Shown here: piece after piece, positions 13,810-17,294 of the stretch
Numbering within the stretch: the first letter of the stretch is position 1
How the letters are laid out: the number at the start of each line of letters is the position of its first letter
Origin: an uncultured Eubacteriales bacterium
Lineage (GTDB): Bacteria; Bacillota; Clostridia; Peptostreptococcales; Anaerovoracaceae
DNA: 17,294 nt
Assembly: GCA_902797405.1 (NCBI GenBank)
Contig: CADBSP010000113.1
Location: 1-17,294, forward strand
Reading direction: 5' to 3'
Position numbers and translations under genes: made by a program
The notes under the pieces: model-generated
Told to the model about the DNA's origin: nothing
The model's database searches: none
What the model saw: the letters and a program-made list of their open reading frames with translations, nothing else

Positions 13810-16536
13810 CTAAAGTTTTTCCAAAACAACAGCCAAGCGCTCCTCGACCTTGCTCAGCATTTCCTTATAGTCTTCCAGTTTCGCCTTCTCTTCTTCAATA
13901 AGCTTGGCTGGTGCTTTGCTTACGAATCCTTCGTTGGAAAGCTTGCCTTCCGCTCTCTTTACTTCACCTTCCAGGCGCTTCTTTTCCTTGGTCAGTCTAT
14001 CTGCCTCTGCTTTAAAGTCAATTAATTCATCCATTGGAACAAAGATCTCAGCACCGCTTATTACAGCAGTCATTGCATCCTTCGGTAGACCTTCTTTGTC
14101 TGATAAAAGATTTAATTCAGTCAAGCCACCCAATTCTTTTATGGAATTTTGTTCTTCATTAAATGCAGTAAGGATATCCTTTTCGGCAACTATTGACGCA
14201 CCGAACTTCTTGCTCGGAGCTGCGCCGGCTTCCGCCCTGATGTTTCTGATTGCACGAATGGCTTCCATGGCAAGCTCAACTTCTGATGCTTCTTTATTGA
14301 ATCTTCTATCCTCAGTGTATTCAGGCCAGGCAGAAGTTATCAGGAAATCGTTTTTATCCAGATGATTGCCTTCTCTTACTTTACCGTCCTTACCTTCCAT
14401 AGGCAGGAATCCCCAGATTTCCTCTGTGATGAACGGCATGAATGGATGTAGCAGTTTTAATAGTGAGCGAAGAACATAAATCAAAACGCCTCTGGCGGTT
14501 TTCTTATCATCTTCGTTTTCACTCCAGAGTCTCTTCTTTACGAACTCGATATACCAGTCACAGTACTCGCTCCATATCATGTCATAGATTCTTTGTCCGG
14601 CCAGAGCAAGGTCGAATCTATCCATGGCACGATTGATATATTCGATACCATCCATCAGCCTATCGATTAGCCATTTGTCCTCTGATGTAAGCCTGGAGGT
14701 ATCAGAAAAGAGTTCACTTTCAGGAGCATAGTCAAGGAATTCACCGGTTTCTCCGTCCTTAATATTCATGATTACGAAGCGCGATGCATTCCAGAGTTTG
14801 TTTGCAAAGTTTCTGGCTGATTCAATTTTCTCCGTGGTGAATCTCATGTCATTTCCTGGTGTGATTCCCGTGGAAAGCATGAATCTAAGCGCATCCGCGC
14901 CATACTGTTCAATCATGTCCAGAGGATCGATTCCGTTGTTAAGGGATTTACTCATCTTTCTTCCCTGAGCATCACGAACCAGTCCATGATAATAAACGTA
15001 TTTGAATGGTGATTCACCTGTCATAGCCAGGCCAGAGAATATCATTCTTACTACCCAGAAGAAGATGATATCGTATCCTGTAACCAAGACTGATGTAGGA
15101 TAGAAATAATCCAAATCCTCTGTCTTCTCCGGCCATCCCATGGTTGAGAAAGGCCAAAGAGCAGAGCTGAACCATGTGTCCAATACGTCCTCGTCCTGGT
15201 CTAGTTTGGAAGAGCCACACTTTGGACAAGATGTTGGATCCTCTTCTGCGACGATGACTTCACCGCAGTCTGCACAATACCATACCGGGATTCTATGTCC
15301 CCACCAAAGCTGCCTGGAAATACACCAGTCTTTGATATCGTCTAGCCAGTGATAATACACCTTATCGAATCTTTCGGGAACAAAGATAGTCTCTCCTGTT
15401 TTTACAGTTTCAATTGCAGGCTTTGCCAGTTCTTCCATCTTTACGAACCACTGATCTGAAAGCATCGGCTCGATTACTGTATGGCAACGATAGCATTCCC
15501 CAATTGGAATCGTCATCTCTTCTTCTTTTACCAGGAATCCTGCTTCCTTTAGATCTGCCACCCAAGCTTTCCTGCATTCGTATCTATCCATGCCTTCATA
15601 CTTACCGGCAAGTTCGTTCATTGTGGCATCTTCGTTGATGCAGCAAGGGCTCTCCAGGTTTGCCCTTTGTCCGACTTCAAAGTCATTAGGATCGTGGGCA
15701 GGAGTAATCTTTACTGCACCGGTTCCTTTTTCCGGATCGGGATACTCGTCCGCAATTATAGGAATTTCTCGACCAACTATTGGAAGAATAACCTTGGTTC
15801 CAATTAAATCTTTATATCTCTCATCGTCAGGATGTACTGCAATAGCTACGTCTCCGAACATTGTTTCCGGTCTGGATGTAGCAACAACCATATCGCTACC
15901 ACCCTCAGAAGCTGCAGGATAACGAAAATACCAATACTTTCCTTGTTTGTCCTCGTGTTCTACCTCAGCGTCGGAAAGGGATGTCTTGCACTGTGGGCAC
16001 CAGTTTATCAGTCTGTTTCCTTTGTAAATAAGGCCCTTGTTATAGAGGTCAACAAAGAAATGCCTGACTGCTTTATTGCAGCCTTCATCCATAGTGAAGC
16101 GTTCTCTACTCCAATCGCAGGAATCACCTAGTTTACGACATTGTTTGGTGATTCTTCCGCCATATTCTCTCTTCCAATCCCAAACCCTCTCCAGGAATTT
16201 TTCACGTCCAAGGTCATCCTTTTCCAGACCCTCTTCGTTACGAAGCTTTTCTACCACCTTTACCTCAGTTGCAATGCTTGCATGGTCGGATCCTGGAAGC
16301 CATAAGGTGGAGTATCCCTGAAGTCTTTTGTATCTGGTTAAAACGTCCTGAAGGGTATGATCGAGTGCATGTCCCATATGAAGCTGCCCTGTAATGTTTG
16401 GTGGCGGCATGACGATGGTGAAGGGAGTCTTTTCAGGATTCCTATCAGGTGTAAATGCACCGCTATTTTCCCACATTTCGTATATGCGGTCTTCAAATTC
16501 CTTCGGATCGTAATTCTTTGCTAGATTCAATTCCAT
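13810..16536 (-). CDS. valS: Valyl-tRNA synthetase
   Basis: Class I aminoacyl-tRNA synthetase charging tRNA-Val, with an editing domain that removes threonine. The start is the ATG at 16534-16536: it has GAGGA 10 nt upstream and begins at the conserved MELNLAKNYDPKEFE. The open frame extends 26 codons further to a TTG, without a ribosome site. Numbering from the ATG (908 residues): PPPNITGQLHMGH with the HIGH-type motif HMGH (53-56), CPQC (180-183), editing domain about 200-350, zinc ribbon cysteines 421, 424, 437 and 440, DVLDTWFSSALWP (450-462), KMSKS (527-531), anticodon-binding helical domain about 640-790, and a C-terminal coiled-coil arm (about 845-908). No T-box leader is visible upstream. 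Confidence 0.98.
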   Translation of the reverse strand: MELNLAKNYDPKEFEDRIYEMWENSGAFTPDRNPEKTPFTIVMPPPNITGQLHMGHALDHTLQDVLTRYKRLQGYSTLWLPGSDHASIATEVKVVEKLRNEEGLEKDDLGREKFLERVWDWKREYGGRITKQCRKLGDSCDWSRERFTMDEGCNKAVRHFFVDLYNKGLIYKGNRLINWCPQCKTSLSDAEVEHEDKQGKYWYFRYPAASEGGSDMVVATSRPETMFGDVAIAVHPDDERYKDLIGTKVILPIVGREIPIIADEYPDPEKGTGAVKITPAHDPNDFEVGQRANLESPCCINEDATMNELAGKYEGMDRYECRKAWVADLKEAGFLVKEEEMTIPIGECYRCHTVIEPMLSDQWFVKMEELAKPAIETVKTGETIFVPERFDKVYYHWLDDIKDWCISRQLWWGHRIPVWYCADCGEVIVAEEDPTSCPKCGSSKLDQDEDVLDTWFSSALWPFSTMGWPEKTEDLDYFYPTSVLVTGYDIIFFWVVRMIFSGLAMTGESPFKYVYYHGLVRDAQGRKMSKSLNNGIDPLDMIEQYGADALRFMLSTGITPGNDMRFTTEKIESARNFANKLWNASRFVIMNIKDGETGEFLDYAPESELFSDTSRLTSEDKWLIDRLMDGIEYINRAMDRFDLALAGQRIYDMIWSEYCDWYIEFVKKRLWSENEDDKKTARGVLIYVLRSLLKLLHPFMPFITEEIWGFLPMEGKDGKVREGNHLDKNDFLITSAWPEYTEDRRFNKEASEVELAMEAIRAIRNIRAEAGAAPSKKFGASIVAEKDILTAFNEEQNSIKELGGLTELNLLSDKEGLPKDAMTAVISGAEIFVPMDELIDFKAEADRLTKEKKRLEGEVKRAEGKLSNEGFVSKAPAKLIEEEKAKLEDYKEMLSKVEERLAVVLEKL

Positions 16537-16647
16537 GATTTCTGTTCCTCTATCTTTACTTAAATATAGTTTACTAAGTATGTGTTTAGATATGTATTTT
16601 GGTTTGTTTTCCAACCTTAATTACTTATATTCATATCTCACTACGCA

Positions 16648-16713
16648 TTTTTGTGTGTGCAGTTTTTCATTAGCAATACATATTGTGGTTTTTAGATTTT
16701 TTGCACACAAAAA
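16648..16713. repeat. Long-range inverted repeat in the valS leader region
   Basis: GTGTGCA (16655-16661) pairs with TGCACAC (16702-16708). The pairing continues TTTTT/AAAAA past a two-base bulge. The loop is about 40 nt. In the minus-strand RNA it would lie about 110-175 nt before the valS ATG. No T tract follows, so it is not a simple terminator. Confidence 0.45.
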
Positions 16714-16835
16714 GACATAGATATACAGATAATATAATAACGCAAATTGTCCATAATTACAAGGAAATAGTAGAAGAAGCCATCATAAAGTGGAAAACTT
16801 TTCATTAATTGGAAGAGGTCCTTCATAAATATAAA

Positions 16836-16869
16836 AGTTCCTATTATACTCTTTCGAATAATAGGAACT
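16836..16869 (-). terminator. Probable Rho-independent terminator of the hydrolase transcript
   Basis: A perfect 12-bp stem, AGTTCCTATTAT (16836-16847) and ATAATAGGAACT (16858-16869), with a 10-nt loop. On the minus strand the stem is followed by TTTATATTT. The stem is AT-rich, so it is a moderate rather than strong terminator. It sits between the hydrolase gene and valS, as expected. Confidence 0.65.
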
Positions 16870-16888
16870 CATTTAAACCATGGACAAT

Positions 16889-17000
16889 CGATTTCTAACT
16901 TTATTAATTCTTTCAATCGATTACTATGCTTTTAATTCTTTGAAGCGATTTCTATGCTTTTAATTCTTTGAAGCGATTTCTATCTTTTGATTCCTTTAAG
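16889..17000. repeat. Four tandem copies of a 28-bp repeat
   Basis: Copies start at 16889 (29 bp, diverged), 16918 (28 bp), 16946 (28 bp) and 16974 (27 bp, diverged). All begin CGATT. The second and third differ at a single base. They begin about 15 bp after the hydrolase stop codon and have no spacers. The unit length is not a multiple of three, so they are not a protein repeat. Confidence 0.92.
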
Positions 17001-17014
17001 TGTGATAGTTTTCT

Positions 17015-17294
17015 TTAAAGGTGCTCTTCTATCCAGGTCTTAATATCGTTATACGGTATTTCCTTTTCTACTTCATTAAGGATTTCATGGCGATATCCTT
17101 CGTAAAGCTTGATTTTAAGGTCTTTAATGCCTGCTTCTTTGTAGGAATTATATGTTTGCTCGACGCCCTTTCCATAGTTTCCCACAGGATCCTCTGTTCC
17201 GGACACAAGGAAGATCGGCAAGTCCTTAGGAATGTACTTTATTGTATTGGGATTTTCACAGTCCTTTATGCTGTAAAACATGTTGTAATAGCCA
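17015..17294 (-). CDS. Alpha/beta hydrolase, lysophospholipase-like (C-terminal part, cut by the right edge)
   Basis: The last 92 or so residues of a serine hydrolase of the alpha/beta fold, probably a lysophospholipase or monoacylglycerol-lipase type (Hydrolase_4/serine aminopeptidase S33). The visible part has LPIFLVSGTEDPVGNYGKGV with the presumed catalytic Asp in GTEDPVG, and LYEGYRHEILNE with the presumed catalytic His. The nucleophilic serine lies outside the window. The frame is open to the edge (GYYNMFYSI), so the Met at 17279-17281 is internal, not the start. The substrate is unknown. Its 3' side carries the 28-bp tandem repeats, then a probable terminator, so it is transcribed separately from valS. 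Confidence 0.88.
   Translation of the reverse strand, partial: GYYNMFYSIKDCENPNTIKYIPKDLPIFLVSGTEDPVGNYGKGVEQTYNSYKEAGIKDLKIKLYEGYRHEILNEVEKEIPYNDIKTWIEEHL

Larger units (their letters stand above)
16537..17014. other. Gene-free region upstream of valS
   Basis: This 478-bp AT-rich stretch holds, in transcription order, four tandem repeats (16889-17000), a terminator-like hairpin (16836-16869), and then the valS leader. The valS side has a long-range inverted repeat: TTTTTGTGTGTGCA (16648-16661) against TGCACACAAAAA (16702-16713), with a two-base bulge. I searched by eye for the T-box core on both strands and did not find it. No open frame here looks coding. A valS promoter must lie in this region, but no -35/-10 pair stands out. 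Confidence 0.6.

Noticed and set aside
16537..16614. valS starting 26 codons earlier at a TTG
   Set aside because: There is no ribosome site before that TTG, while the ATG at 16534-16536 has GAGGA at good spacing and begins the conserved ValS N-terminus.
16889..17000. CRISPR array, because of 28-bp direct repeats
   Set aside because: The repeats abut with no spacers and the outer copies are diverged; there are no cas genes nearby. It is a plain tandem repeat.

Overview
This 17.3 kb window is a chromosomal segment of a moderately AT-rich, Gram-positive-type bacterium, most likely an anaerobic member of the Clostridia. The evidence is the ftsY-smc-rnc-plsX order, a ClpB gene under a CIRCE operator, purine-rich Shine-Dalgarno sites, and Firmicutes-type PlsX/PlsY lipid genes. 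I cannot name a genus. Every gene that I can support lies on the minus strand, so the biological reading order runs from high to low coordinates.

Layout in transcription order. (1) The C-terminal end of an alpha/beta hydrolase is cut by the right edge. It is followed by four tandem 28-bp repeats and a probable terminator, then a gene-free leader. (2) valS and a GNAT acetyltransferase carrying a short-repeat insertion come next. (3) glyA has its own promoter, with a long inverted repeat around it. (4) A lipid/RNA/chromosome block holds plsX, rnc, smc and ftsY, and is preceded by three 14-bp boxes spaced exactly 21 bp. (5) der, plsY and miaB are tightly packed; miaB carries a Ser/Asn microsatellite insertion. 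(6) A small site-2-type membrane metalloprotease follows. (7) clpB is cut by the left edge. It begins directly at its first AAA+ domain and sits behind a perfect CIRCE element that contains the -35 box.

The genes are mostly core: translation (ValS, GlyA one-carbon supply, Der for 50S assembly, MiaB tRNA modification), RNA processing (RNase III), membrane targeting (FtsY), chromosome organisation (SMC), phospholipid synthesis (PlsX makes the acyl-phosphate that PlsY uses) and protein quality control (ClpB, M50 protease). I see no phage, transposase, CRISPR, toxin-antitoxin or defence system.

The unusual features are at a finer scale. Short tandem repeats occur repeatedly: inside miaB, inside the GNAT gene, just after the GNAT stop, upstream of plsX and after the hydrolase gene. 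The ClpB form also lacks the N-domain. These are the best candidates for follow-up.
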